The position numbers were made by a program, and so were the translations under genes. The notes beneath the pieces are model-generated. The model saw only the letters and a program-made list of their open reading frames with translations. It was not told where the DNA came from and made no database searches. This document shows, in pieces, positions 24,615 to 31,946 of a stretch of DNA of 52,318 nt. Source of the stretch: JAIXRY01 sp964444515 (GTDB taxonomy: Bacteria > Patescibacteriota > Minisyncoccia > Phycocordibacterales > UBA9973); assembly GCA_964444515.1 (NCBI GenBank), contig CAYUGY010000002.1:1-52318 (forward strand). The letters run 5' to 3'. Position 1 is the stretch's first letter, and the number at the start of each line of letters is the position of its first letter.

Positions 24615-25889
24615 ATGAAAAAATTACTCGAAGACATTGTGCGACCAGAACACGAAATACATGTAGATGGAGGACACACACATCCATCTCTTTCGCATGA
24701 AATAATTCAAACAATTGGAAGAGACAAAATCCTCACTCCAGAGAAAAAACGAATTTCTCCACGCTTTTTTGTTTGGATGACTGTTGTACTACTACTAATC
24801 TGGTCAGTTATTGCTGTACTGCACTCGTTTCGTGAAGCAGTTATTACCATAGATCCTTTTACTCAAAAGTTTGATTTGAAAGACGCACTCTTTGCTGGTC
24901 AAAAAGGTGGTAGCGGGGAAGAATTAACATATGAAATCATTACGATCAAAAACGAAGTGAGTACAACACTCGAAGGGGTCAAAAACACCGCAAACACTGC
25001 AACCTTTGCCAAAGGAGCAATAACTTTTACCAACACAGACACAAAACAAAAAATCACCCTTGCACAAGGAACCACTTTTGTAGATATCACCGGCAATGAA
25101 TACGAGCTTACAAGCAAGCTCGTTGTTCCTGTTGCCAAAAAAACCAAAACAGACACCGTTCCGAGTAAGGCAAATGGCACCATCAAAGCAAAAGAGGTTG
25201 GCTCAAAATATAACGCAGAAAATCTCTCAATGACTTTCAAAGATACTCGTCTACAAAAAACCACACTAACGCTCAGTCCAGTGACAATGAAAGACGGCAA
25301 AGATAGTGGTGCATATCAAGTAACTGGTGATGTGCTACAAAACACCTATACAGAACTCAACCAGAAACTTCGGGAAAAACTCTACATCCAAGCTCAGGCG
25401 CAACTTCCAGAAGGTTTTATTATTTTCAGAAACGGTGGCACATACACGTTCAGCAATTTCAATCCAGTTGTTACCGGAGCGGAACAAAACGTACCAGTGG
25501 TTCTTCAAGGACAAGCCTCTTTCCTTATTTTTGAAAGAAAAAATCTCGAAAAAACAATCGCCAGCTCACTCGGCATCAAAGATGATGCGAGTACCTATAT
25601 GATTCCCAAACTCGCAGATCTTGATATCAAGTACCTACAAACATCAGACCTCACAAACGCAACAGTCACAGTGTCAGGTGGAGGACTGATTATTTGGAGA
25701 ATCGATGACAGGAATATCAAACAAAAGATACTTGCTGTACCCAAAAATAACATTAGCGATATTCTCAAAGAAGTTAAGTCTATTGCAAACATCGATATCA
25801 ATATGACACCGTTTTGGGAACAAAATCTACCCGATAAAAGCGACAAAATAACCATAATTGTCAATAATCCTATTGACTCGTCTCAGTAA
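24615..25889 (+). CDS. Single-pass envelope protein with baseplate J-like domain
   Basis: 424 residues: a cytoplasmic N-terminus of about 50 residues, one membrane helix (VWMTVVLLLIWSVIAVLHSF), then a large beta-rich outer part. The stretch GAITFTNTDTKQKITLAQGT ... GTIKAKEVGSKYN matches the gp47/baseplate J-like domain often annotated in CPR genomes. Adjacent to the FtsA/PilM-like gene, with 1 nt between stop and start, suggesting one complex across the membrane. Whether it serves pili, attachment to a host cell, or division is open. Confidence 0.65.
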   Translation: MKKLLEDIVRPEHEIHVDGGHTHPSLSHEIIQTIGRDKILTPEKKRISPRFFVWMTVVLLLIWSVIAVLHSFREAVITIDPFTQKFDLKDALFAGQKGGSGEELTYEIITIKNEVSTTLEGVKNTANTATFAKGAITFTNTDTKQKITLAQGTTFVDITGNEYELTSKLVVPVAKKTKTDTVPSKANGTIKAKEVGSKYNAENLSMTFKDTRLQKTTLTLSPVTMKDGKDSGAYQVTGDVLQNTYTELNQKLREKLYIQAQAQLPEGFIIFRNGGTYTFSNFNPVVTGAEQNVPVVLQGQASFLIFERKNLEKTIASSLGIKDDASTYMIPKLADLDIKYLQTSDLTNATVTVSGGGLIIWRIDDRNIKQKILAVPKNNISDILKEVKSIANIDINMTPFWEQNLPDKSDKITIIVNNPIDSSQ

Positions 25890-25901
25890 TTTTGTTACAC
25901 T
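25873..25901 (+). promoter_or_regulatory. Promoter of the infA-rplQ cluster
   Basis: TTGACT (25873-25878), a 17-nt spacer and TACACT (25896-25901), inside the end of the preceding gene and 16 nt before the infA ATG. Confidence 0.65.
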
Positions 25902-25917
25902 CTTTCCACAACTGTTC

Positions 25918-26127
25918 ATGAGCAATAAAGATGAGATTATTTCTAAAGGAATCGTAACAGAAGCGTTACCTAATACGCTTTTTAGGATTGAGTGTGATGG
26001 CAAAGAAGTGCTCGCATACCTTTCTGGTAAGATGCGTATGCATCGTATCAAGGTTCTTGTCGGAGATAATGTCGAAGTCGTCCTCGATCCTTACGGCGGA
26101 AAAGGAAGGGTTGTAAAAAGATTATAA
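25918..26127 (+). CDS. infA: Translation initiation factor IF-1
   Basis: 69 residues from the ATG at 25918; the in-frame extension upstream lies in the promoter and does not match the family. OB fold: GIVTEALPNTLFRIECDG, then LAYLSGKMRMHRIKVLVGDNVEV and a basic end GRVVKRL. IF-1 blocks the ribosomal A site and helps IF-2 and IF-3 during initiation. First gene of the alpha-operon-like cluster. Confidence 0.96.
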   Translation: MSNKDEIISKGIVTEALPNTLFRIECDGKEVLAYLSGKMRMHRIKVLVGDNVEVVLDPYGGKGRVVKRL

Positions 26128-26193
26128 ATAGTGTATAGTTTATTCCTATCTGGAAAACCGTCGATTTGTATGGTTTCCCGTTAATATTTTATT

Positions 26194-26304
26194 ATGAAAA
26201 TCAAAGCTTCAGTAAAAAAGATTTGTGCGAAATGTAAGATGGTCAAAAGAGCTGGCCACCTGCATATTATCTGTGCAAATCCGAAGCATAAACAAAAACA
26301 ATAA
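26194..26304 (+). CDS. rpmJ: 50S ribosomal protein L36
   Basis: 36 residues: MKIKASVKKICAKCKMVKRA, then GHLHIICANPKHKQKQ. The zinc ligands are CxxC followed by C and H, so this is the zinc-binding form. L36 is part of the large subunit near the peptidyl-transferase region. The spacer before it (26128-26193) holds a hairpin, GGAAAACC (26152-26159) with GGTTTCC. The order infA-rpmJ-rpsM is the standard bacterial one. Confidence 0.97.
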   Translation: MKIKASVKKICAKCKMVKRAGHLHIICANPKHKQKQ

Positions 26305-26309
26305 TTCTT

Positions 26310-26690
26310 ATGCGTATCGTCGGTATTACCATCCCAAATGAAAAGCGTCTCGAAATCGGCCTAACTGTCGTCTACGGTATTGGACGTCCACTAGCACACA
26401 CAATCTTGGATCAAGCTAAGGTTGCTTATGGAACAAAAGCAAAAGATCTCACTATTGACGAAGAAAATACACTTCGTAAATTGATCGAAGAATTGAAAAT
26501 CGAAGGAAACCTAAAGCGTGAAATTTCTGCAAACATCAAACGTTTGAAGGATATCAAAGCATATCGCGGTGTTCGCCATATGAAGAAACTTCCTGTTCGT
26601 GGACAACGAACAAAAACAAACTCTCGTACTGTTCGCGGTAATGTGAGAAAGACAATGTCGAGTGGACGAAGAAAAGAATCTAAAACATAA
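26310..26690 (+). CDS. rpsM: 30S ribosomal protein S13
   Basis: 126 residues, usual length. MRIVGITIPNEKRLEIGLT, the helix-two-turn-helix VVYGIGRPLAHTILDQA, then the basic tail with YRGVRHMKKLPVRGQRTKTN. S13 sits at the head of the small subunit and bridges to the large subunit and the P-site tRNA. Five nt after rpmJ; co-transcribed. No Shine-Dalgarno before the start. Confidence 0.98.
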   Translation: MRIVGITIPNEKRLEIGLTVVYGIGRPLAHTILDQAKVAYGTKAKDLTIDEENTLRKLIEELKIEGNLKREISANIKRLKDIKAYRGVRHMKKLPVRGQRTKTNSRTVRGNVRKTMSSGRRKESKT

Positions 26691-26701
26691 TTTTTAATAC
26701 T

Positions 26702-27127
26702 ATGGGAAAAAAACGTATACCAACAAAAAAAGGTGGAACTGATGCTGTAAAAGGTAGTAGTAATCGCACACCAAAAAAGAAGATTGCTGAAGGAACTCTT
26801 CACATTGAAGCTTCTTTCAACAACACAAACGTCGTTGTTACTGACAAAAACGGTAACGCAGTATTTTCATCTTCTGCTGGAGCACTTGGCTTCAAAGGTG
26901 CAAAAAAGGGTACTCCTTTTGCAGCCTCAAAAGTAGGTGAAGTATTGGGCGAAAAGTCAGCTGCACTCGGCATCAAATCTGTTGATGTTGTAGTCAAAGG
27001 TGTCGGTTCAGGTCGCGAACCAACAATTCGTGCTTTTATGGGATTTGGTATTGATATCACTGCAATTCGTGACATCACTCCTGTACCGCATAATGGTCCG
27101 AAACCTAAGAAACCTCGTCGAGTATAA
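26702..27127 (+). CDS. rpsK: 30S ribosomal protein S11
   Basis: 141 residues, slightly longer than E. coli through a Lys/Gly-rich N-terminus. Core: GTLHIEASFNNTNVVVTD, SSAGALGFKGAKKGTPFAA, and the C-terminal ITPVPHNGPKPKKPRRV. S11 lines the platform of the small subunit near the mRNA E site. Part of the infA-rplQ cluster. Confidence 0.98.
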   Translation: MGKKRIPTKKGGTDAVKGSSNRTPKKKIAEGTLHIEASFNNTNVVVTDKNGNAVFSSSAGALGFKGAKKGTPFAASKVGEVLGEKSAALGIKSVDVVVKGVGSGREPTIRAFMGFGIDITAIRDITPVPHNGPKPKKPRRV

Positions 27128-27142
27128 TAATCAATCATTTAT

Positions 27143-27748
27143 ATGGGAACTCAAACTAAAAAATATAAAATTTGTCGAAGACTTGGTGCTGGTGTATATG
27201 AAAAATGCCAAACACAAAAGTTTGCATTGTCTCAAGCAAAACGAGGCAAGAGTGATAAGCGTCCAAAAGCGCCTTCTGCATACGGTCTACAATTGATCGA
27301 AAAACAAAAGACTCGTTTTTCTTATGGTATTTCAGAACGTCAATTGAGTAACTACGTGAAGGAAGCTTCAAAGTCTCGTGATGTTTCTCCTGCAGACAAA
27401 CTATACGAAATCCTAGAACGTCGTCTCGACAACGTTGTATACCGTCTTGGTATCGCAGGAACACGTGCACTTGCTCGTCAAATCGTTGCTCACGGACACA
27501 TCTTTGTAAACGGAAAGCGTTTGAAGATTCCAGCATATATCGTTACAGCAAATGATGTAATCACTATTGCTCCATCTTCACAAAAGAGTCCACTCTTCTC
27601 TAACATAGAAACAAAAGTGAAAAGTTACACCTGGCCGAATTGGTTACAGTTTGATCCTCAAGCTGTAAAAGCAACCGTTACAGGTGTGCCAAAAAATACT
27701 GAAGGATACATGAATCTCAATACCGTACTCGAGTTTTATAGTCGATAG
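27143..27748 (+). CDS. rpsD: 30S ribosomal protein S4
   Basis: 201 residues. The N-terminal segment KYKICRRLGAGVYEKC keeps two cysteines of the zinc-type S4. Then GISERQLSNYVKEA, the S4 RNA-binding domain LERRLDNVVYRLGIAGTRAL with ARQIVAHGHIFVNGKRLKIP, and the final FYSR. S4 nucleates small-subunit assembly by binding 16S rRNA. In many bacteria it also represses this operon; no such site is evident here. Confidence 0.98.
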   Translation: MGTQTKKYKICRRLGAGVYEKCQTQKFALSQAKRGKSDKRPKAPSAYGLQLIEKQKTRFSYGISERQLSNYVKEASKSRDVSPADKLYEILERRLDNVVYRLGIAGTRALARQIVAHGHIFVNGKRLKIPAYIVTANDVITIAPSSQKSPLFSNIETKVKSYTWPNWLQFDPQAVKATVTGVPKNTEGYMNLNTVLEFYSR

Positions 27749-27778
27749 TTTATTATTCGCTTTTTAAATCACACGTAT

Positions 27779-28759
27779 ATGTTTGATCATTCAATAAAAC
27801 TTCCATCACAACCACGCGTTGCTCTCGAAGAGGGAAACAAGGGTATTTACGAAATAGACGGCTTGTATCCAGGATACGGTCACACTATTGGTAATTCATT
27901 GCGCCGTATTATACTTTCATCACTTCCAGGGTACGCTGTTACTTCTGTCAAAATCGATGGAGTAAGTCACGAATTCTCTTCAATTGACGGTGTCAAAGAA
28001 GATGTTATCAACTTGTTGTTGAACTTGAAATTTGTTCGTTTCGCAGTTACTGGAGACGAAGCTCAAATCGTTACACTTTCAGTCAAAGGACCAAAAATCG
28101 TTACTGGACGTGATATCGTTTGTGGTGGACAAGTAGAAGTTGCAAACCCTGATCAATACATTTGTGAATTGACTGGCAAAACAAACCTTTCTATCGAAAT
28201 CACTATCGAAAAAGGACTTGGATTCGTTTCAAAAGAAGATCACCACAAAGGCAAAATGGATATCGGTGCAATCGGTCTCGATGCAATCTTTTCTCCAATC
28301 CGCCGTGTATCTTACGATGTAGAAAACATGCGTGTTGATGACAATACAAACTTCAACCGAGTTCGTATGACTATCGAAACAGACGGAACTATCTCTCCTC
28401 GTGAAGCACTAGAATCTGGTGTTATGATCATGATTCGCCAACTTGAGGCAGTATTGAATGTCAAAGTAGTAGGAGAAAAATCTGAAACAACAGAAGTTAC
28501 TCCTTCAGAAGAAACAACAAAAGAAAAAGTATCTGAAACAGATGCACAAGAACTGTCAGATGTGCTGAAGACTCGTATCGATACACTTGATTTGACTACT
28601 CGCACATTGAACGCTTTGACAAACGCAAACATCCGCACTGTTGGAGGTATTGCTCGCAAGCGTGCTGAAGATTTATTGGAAATTGAAGGTATTGGAGAAA
28701 AAGGTATCCAAGAAATCAAAAAAGCACTTGGCGATTTCAACCTTTCACTAAAAGGATAA
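27779..28759 (+). CDS. rpoA: RNA polymerase alpha subunit
   Basis: 326 residues. The N-terminal dimerisation domain (about 1-225) shows FYEIDGLYPGYGHTIGNSLRR-type sequence, where the conserved Gly-x-T-x-GN-S-LRR motif nucleates assembly of beta and beta'. An acidic Thr/Glu linker follows (about 235-255). The C-terminal domain has LTNANIRTVGGIARKRAEDL and two helix-hairpin turns for DNA and activator contacts. All residues look intact, in contrast to the dead beta-beta' paralog at 2143. Position between rpsD and rplQ is canonical. Confidence 0.98.
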   Translation: MFDHSIKLPSQPRVALEEGNKGIYEIDGLYPGYGHTIGNSLRRIILSSLPGYAVTSVKIDGVSHEFSSIDGVKEDVINLLLNLKFVRFAVTGDEAQIVTLSVKGPKIVTGRDIVCGGQVEVANPDQYICELTGKTNLSIEITIEKGLGFVSKEDHHKGKMDIGAIGLDAIFSPIRRVSYDVENMRVDDNTNFNRVRMTIETDGTISPREALESGVMIMIRQLEAVLNVKVVGEKSETTEVTPSEETTKEKVSETDAQELSDVLKTRIDTLDLTTRTLNALTNANIRTVGGIARKRAEDLLEIEGIGEKGIQEIKKALGDFNLSLKG

Positions 28760-28781
28760 TTATTTATTAACATATAGGCTT

Positions 28782-29135
28782 ATGAGACACTCTAATTCAG
28801 TAAGAAAATTTGGAAGAACAAGAAACGGACGAAACGCCCTTTTGAAAGGCTTGGTTCTTTCTTTTATCGAGCACGGTAAAATCACTACAACATTGGCAAA
28901 GGCAAAAGAACTTCGCCCAACCGTTGAGAAGATGATTACTCGCGCACGTGAAGACAATTTGGCAAATCGCCGTATCATTTTGGCTGGTCTCTACAACAAC
29001 GAAATGGCTGTAAACAAGCTATTCGGGGAAATTGCTCCAGAATACAAGAAACGTACTGGCGGATACACACGTATCACAAAGTTGCCACAACGTGTTAGTG
29101 ACGGGTCACCAATGGCAGTCATCGAACTGGTATAG
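28782..29135 (+). CDS. rplQ: 50S ribosomal protein L17
   Basis: 117 residues: MRHSNSVRKFGRTRNGRNAL, KITTTLAKAKELRPTVEKMI, then TGGYTRITKLPQRVSDGSPM and a hydrophobic end. L17 lies near the exit tunnel of the large subunit. Last gene of the infA cluster; no hairpin terminator follows before the rplM promoter. Confidence 0.98.
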   Translation: MRHSNSVRKFGRTRNGRNALLKGLVLSFIEHGKITTTLAKAKELRPTVEKMITRAREDNLANRRIILAGLYNNEMAVNKLFGEIAPEYKKRTGGYTRITKLPQRVSDGSPMAVIELV

Positions 29136-29148
29136 TTATACAGCAGAC

Positions 29149-29177
29149 TTGATTATAAAGATTTTTTGTGATAAGAT
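29149..29177 (+). promoter_or_regulatory. Promoter of rplM-rpsI
   Basis: TTGATT (29149-29154), a 17-nt spacer and TAAGAT (29172-29177), 11 nt before the rplM ATG. Confidence 0.65.
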
Positions 29178-29188
29178 TTTGAAACATT

Positions 29189-29533
29189 ATGAAATACACT
29201 ATTGATGCAAAAGGAAAAGCTCTCGGACGCGTTGCTACAGAAGCAGCGACTATTCTCATGGGCAAAAATACTCCTGCTTTTACAAAGAACACTGTTGCTG
29301 ATGTATCAGTTGAAATCATCAATGCTTCACACATCAAAGTTACTCCGAACCGTCTTCGAGAAACAATGCATGAACGCTATTCTGGATACCCAGGAGGTTT
29401 CAAGCAAGTTTCTGCTGAACACATTATCGAAAAGAAAGGTCATGCAGAATTATTCAGACTAGCAGTTTACGGAATGTTGCCAGCCAACAAGCTCCGATCA
29501 GAACGAATGAAATTGCTAACAATCACTGCATAA
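29189..29533 (+). CDS. rplM: 50S ribosomal protein L13
   Basis: 114 residues, shorter than E. coli (142) because the N-terminal lead is trimmed. Begins MKYTIDAKGKALGRVATEAA, keeps the INASHIKVTPNR strand, the YSGYPGGFKQ loop and AVYGMLPANKLRSERMKLL. L13 is an early assembly protein of the large subunit. Paired with rpsI as in most bacteria. Confidence 0.97.
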   Translation: MKYTIDAKGKALGRVATEAATILMGKNTPAFTKNTVADVSVEIINASHIKVTPNRLRETMHERYSGYPGGFKQVSAEHIIEKKGHAELFRLAVYGMLPANKLRSERMKLLTITA

Positions 29534-29552
29534 TACTATTTAAACAATTTGT

Positions 29553-29963
29553 ATGGAAAAAACATCAACAAAAGACCGATATATCAGAACTGTAGGACGA
29601 CGCAAAACTTCAACTGCGGTTGTTAAACTTACTCCAGCCTCAAAAACTACTTTTTCAATCAATGGCAAAGACATTGAAACTTACTTCTTTACACCAACAT
29701 TGGTTCACACAGTAAAAGACGCTTTCACTGTTGCCGGTGTAGACAAAGATTTCACTGTTACTGTCACTACAAAAGGCGGAGGAATCAGTTCTCAAGCACA
29801 AGCAGTTCGTCATGGTATCGCTCGTGCACTTGTTGATTTCGATGAAGAAACTCGTGGTAAGCTAAAATCAGAAGGATACTTGAAACGTGATCCTCGAGCA
29901 AAAGAACGACGTAAGTTCGGTCTCAAGAAAGCTCGTAAGGCACCGACATGGAGTAAACGTTAA
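29553..29963 (+). CDS. rpsI: 30S ribosomal protein S9
   Basis: 136 residues: RTVGRRKTSTAVVKLTPAS, a middle with KGGGISSQAQAVRHGIARAL, and the C-terminal RDPRAKERRKFGLKKARKAP ending TWSKR. The last Lys-Arg reaches the P-site tRNA. It starts 20 nt after rplM and ends at a strong terminator. Confidence 0.98.
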   Translation: MEKTSTKDRYIRTVGRRKTSTAVVKLTPASKTTFSINGKDIETYFFTPTLVHTVKDAFTVAGVDKDFTVTVTTKGGGISSQAQAVRHGIARALVDFDEETRGKLKSEGYLKRDPRAKERRKFGLKKARKAPTWSKR

Positions 29964-29998
29964 AAAAGAAAAAGCCCTATACGGGGCTTTTCTTTTTT
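29962..29998 (+). terminator. Terminator after rpsI
   Basis: AAAGCCC (29971-29977) pairs with GGGCTTT (29984-29990), extended by A/T-rich flanks. Confidence 0.9.
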
Positions 29999-30040
29999 AA
30001 CGTATAGCATCTTAATAAAAAATCAGTATAATACTTCTAT

Positions 30041-30634
30041 ATGCAAGACGAAGAAATCTTAAACACAGATGAAATAATTGAAGACACTGATTCAATAAAT
30101 GACATTTCTTTTGAAGCTGAAGACGGCGAAGGTAACACTGCCAATGCTGTTCAGAAGCTCAAAATGCTCCGTGACAAGCTCCAAATCTGTGAACGTGAGC
30201 GGATGGATAACTTGACCGGCTGGCAACGTGCCAAGGCGGATTATGTGAACCTCCAAAAAGACGAGGAACAAAAACGCAAAGACATGCGTGTCTATGTGAC
30301 GACTGATATCGTCGAGCAACTACTTCCGGTACTTGATAGTTTCGATATGGCATTTGCCAACAAAGAAGCTTGGGAGAAAGTCGACGTAAATTGGCGCACC
30401 GGTATCGAATACATCCGCGCACAATTTTCTCGCGTTCTCGAAGACAACAACGTGACCGCAATCAATCAAATCAATGTACCGTTTGATCACAACATTCACG
30501 AAGCGATTGAAAATGTTGAAACTGACGAAGAATCAAAAGACCACACCGTCGCATCAATCATCCAGTCCGGCTACAAAATAGGGGACCGAATCATCCGTCC
30601 AGCGAGAGTGAAAGTGTTTGAGTTTAAAAAATAA
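30041..30634 (+). CDS. grpE: Nucleotide exchange factor GrpE
   Basis: 197 residues. Acidic N-terminal tail, a long helix (about 45-90) and the C-terminal beta domain with VPFDHNIHEAIENVETDEES and SGYKIGDRIIRPARVKV. GrpE releases ADP from DnaK. TATAAT at 30027-30032 lies 8 nt before the ATG, so leaderless. dnaK and dnaJ are nearby but not in the same operon. No CIRCE-like repeat (TTAGCACTC type) is seen. Confidence 0.95.
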   Translation: MQDEEILNTDEIIEDTDSINDISFEAEDGEGNTANAVQKLKMLRDKLQICERERMDNLTGWQRAKADYVNLQKDEEQKRKDMRVYVTTDIVEQLLPVLDSFDMAFANKEAWEKVDVNWRTGIEYIRAQFSRVLEDNNVTAINQINVPFDHNIHEAIENVETDEESKDHTVASIIQSGYKIGDRIIRPARVKVFEFKK

Positions 30635-30639
30635 TTTCA

Positions 30640-30669
30640 TTGACAACAACACCAGTAATTGATTAGAAT
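30640..30669 (+). promoter_or_regulatory. Promoter of the 125-aa membrane protein gene
   Basis: TTGACA (30640-30645), an 18-nt spacer and TAGAAT (30664-30669). Confidence 0.65.
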
Positions 30670-30693
30670 CAGGTTGGATTTTAAATCGAACCA

Positions 30694-31071
30694 ATGAAGG
30701 AAAAAGTTTTTTACCTTACCTTACTGCTAATCAAAACGATTAGTGTACGAGCAAAATTGATATTAAACGGTGTTTTTATTTCCGTAACAATATTGCTCAT
30801 TTACGATATTTTTTTCTGGCAATCAATAATACATTGGATGGCAACAGTGCTTTCAACAAGTATTTATCTGTATGCGCTTATTGGAAACTTCTTCCTTTTT
30901 AGTATTGAAGAGGAAACACAATTATCACGCACAGAGATAGTTTTTTTCTTACTACTTGCTGTATTATCTTCTGCGTTGATGTTTTATTGTTTTTCTCAGA
31001 TCTTGATACTTGCAATTGTACTTGCAATAGTCATTAACTTCTTGATTATTCGTGGGATACAGAAACTGTAA
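30694..31071 (+). CDS. Four-pass small membrane protein
   Basis: 125 residues with four hydrophobic segments (about 23-44, 46-70, 79-100, 102-120) and very few polar loops. No conserved motif recognised. It has its own promoter and terminator. A transporter subunit, holin-like protein or envelope component cannot be told apart. Confidence 0.6.
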   Translation: MKEKVFYLTLLLIKTISVRAKLILNGVFISVTILLIYDIFFWQSIIHWMATVLSTSIYLYALIGNFFLFSIEEETQLSRTEIVFFLLLAVLSSALMFYCFSQILILAIVLAIVINFLIIRGIQKL

Positions 31072-31080
31072 TCTCAACAA

Positions 31081-31107
31081 AAAACCTACACAACATGTAG
31101 GTTTTTT
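31081..31107. terminator. Bidirectional terminator
   Basis: ACCTACA (31084-31090) pairs with TGTAGGT (31096-31102), flanked by A and T runs, between convergent genes. Confidence 0.85.
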
Positions 31108-31114
31108 ATTTTTA

Positions 31115-31678
31115 TTATTTCATCCCAAAAACTTCAAAAAACGTTTTTTGCGAAGCTTCGTCGATTATGTCAGTAGTCATCACGACGAGCTCTGTTGTCA
31201 GACCTAAATCGTTTTTGATATTTATAAACAAGTGCTCAAGTGGAAAAGGCGAAATCCATGCAGAATTTTTGAGACACACAAATCCGGCTTTCTTCAAGAG
31301 ATAGCGCAAACTTTCGCGTTCGCTTTTGCGAGATTCTGGCAGATCAAGCAAGACGATTCGCCATTTGCCGTCCCAGGTCGTCGGTACCATGACGGTATCA
31401 TCATCGAGTTTGAGCGAGACCAATTTTTGCCGGCCGTCTTTGGTTAGACGAACATATGAGTGGTTGTCAGATTGCAATGTTTCCACCAAGCCCGTTTCGG
31501 TCATATTCTTGACCGCTCGGGTCACAGCGTACTTGTCCGACAATGCATCCGAAAGTTCTTCCTTAAGATTAGGAAGGGAATACGCTTTTTTACCGCTGAG
31601 CGCCTGTAATATGGCCTTTGAGATACCTTTTTTCTGGGGCTTTTCGTTCATTGATCCCATTTTACCAGTTTTCCACAT
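31115..31678 (-). CDS. PaaX/Cas2-like transcriptional regulator
   Basis: 187 residues from the ATG at 31678; later ATGs at 31660 and 31651 (MNEKPQKKG) are equally plausible. N-terminal winged helix (about 15-80: LSDKYAVTRAVKNMTETGLV, then a wing RLTKDGRQKL). The C-terminal ferredoxin-like domain starts WDGKWRIVLLDLPESRKSER and continues with GFVCLKNSAWISP, the pattern shared by PaaX repressors and Cas2. No CRISPR array or other cas gene is present, so a DNA-binding regulator is inferred. It is divergent from the dnaK region across an inverted repeat. Confidence 0.7.
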   Translation of the reverse strand: MWKTGKMGSMNEKPQKKGISKAILQALSGKKAYSLPNLKEELSDALSDKYAVTRAVKNMTETGLVETLQSDNHSYVRLTKDGRQKLVSLKLDDDTVMVPTTWDGKWRIVLLDLPESRKSERESLRYLLKKAGFVCLKNSAWISPFPLEHLFINIKNDLGLTTELVVMTTDIIDEASQKTFFEVFGMK

Positions 31679-31718
31679 TTTGACAATCTTTTTGCGTTCA
31701 CGAAATACTTGTCAAAAT
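31677..31718. promoter_or_regulatory. Divergent promoter region with 10-bp inverted repeat
   Basis: ATTTTGACAA (31677-31686) and TTGTCAAAAT (31709-31718) are exact inverted copies 22 nt apart. Each contains a TTGTCA -35 for its own direction, so the repeat may simply be two facing promoters, or an operator for the adjacent PaaX-like regulator. Confidence 0.6.
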
Positions 31719-31737
31719 AAAAAGGTGGGTATATAAT
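31709..31737 (+). promoter_or_regulatory. Promoter of the 60-aa gene and probably dnaK
   Basis: TTGTCA (31709-31714), a 17-nt spacer and a perfect TATAAT (31732-31737). The predicted transcript start falls on the ATG at 31744. Confidence 0.8.
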
Positions 31738-31743
31738 CCTGGT

Positions 31744-31926
31744 ATGGAAAAAGAAGTCGTAAAAATAAAAAAGAACATAAAGAAACTTTTTTTCCTTTAT
31801 TTTATAATTCCTATTCTAATCATAGTTACGTTATTTATTTATGGGGCAATTCATCTTGATGATGATAAAATTTGTTTAGATAAAGGAGGAATGTGGAATG
31901 GAGATAAATGTAGTTTAATCAAATAA
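31744..31926 (+). CDS. Small single-pass membrane protein with Cys pair
   Basis: 60 residues: a Lys-rich N-terminus, one long hydrophobic helix (FFLYFIIPILIIVTLFIYGA), then an outer tail with CLDKGGMWNGDKC, whose two cysteines could form a disulfide. The CLDxGGxWxxxxxxC pattern is common in small lipoproteins of other bacteria. The predicted transcript begins at or one base from its ATG. It lies 20 nt before dnaK and shares its promoter, a possible link to the folding or stress regulon. Confidence 0.7.
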   Translation: MEKEVVKIKKNIKKLFFLYFIIPILIIVTLFIYGAIHLDDDKICLDKGGMWNGDKCSLIK

Positions 31927-31946
31927 AATTAACTAAGAATCAACAT

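Noticed and set aside
31115..31678. Cas2 as sign of a CRISPR system
   Set aside because: No repeat-spacer array or other cas gene is in the window; the HTH fusion fits a PaaX-like regulator.
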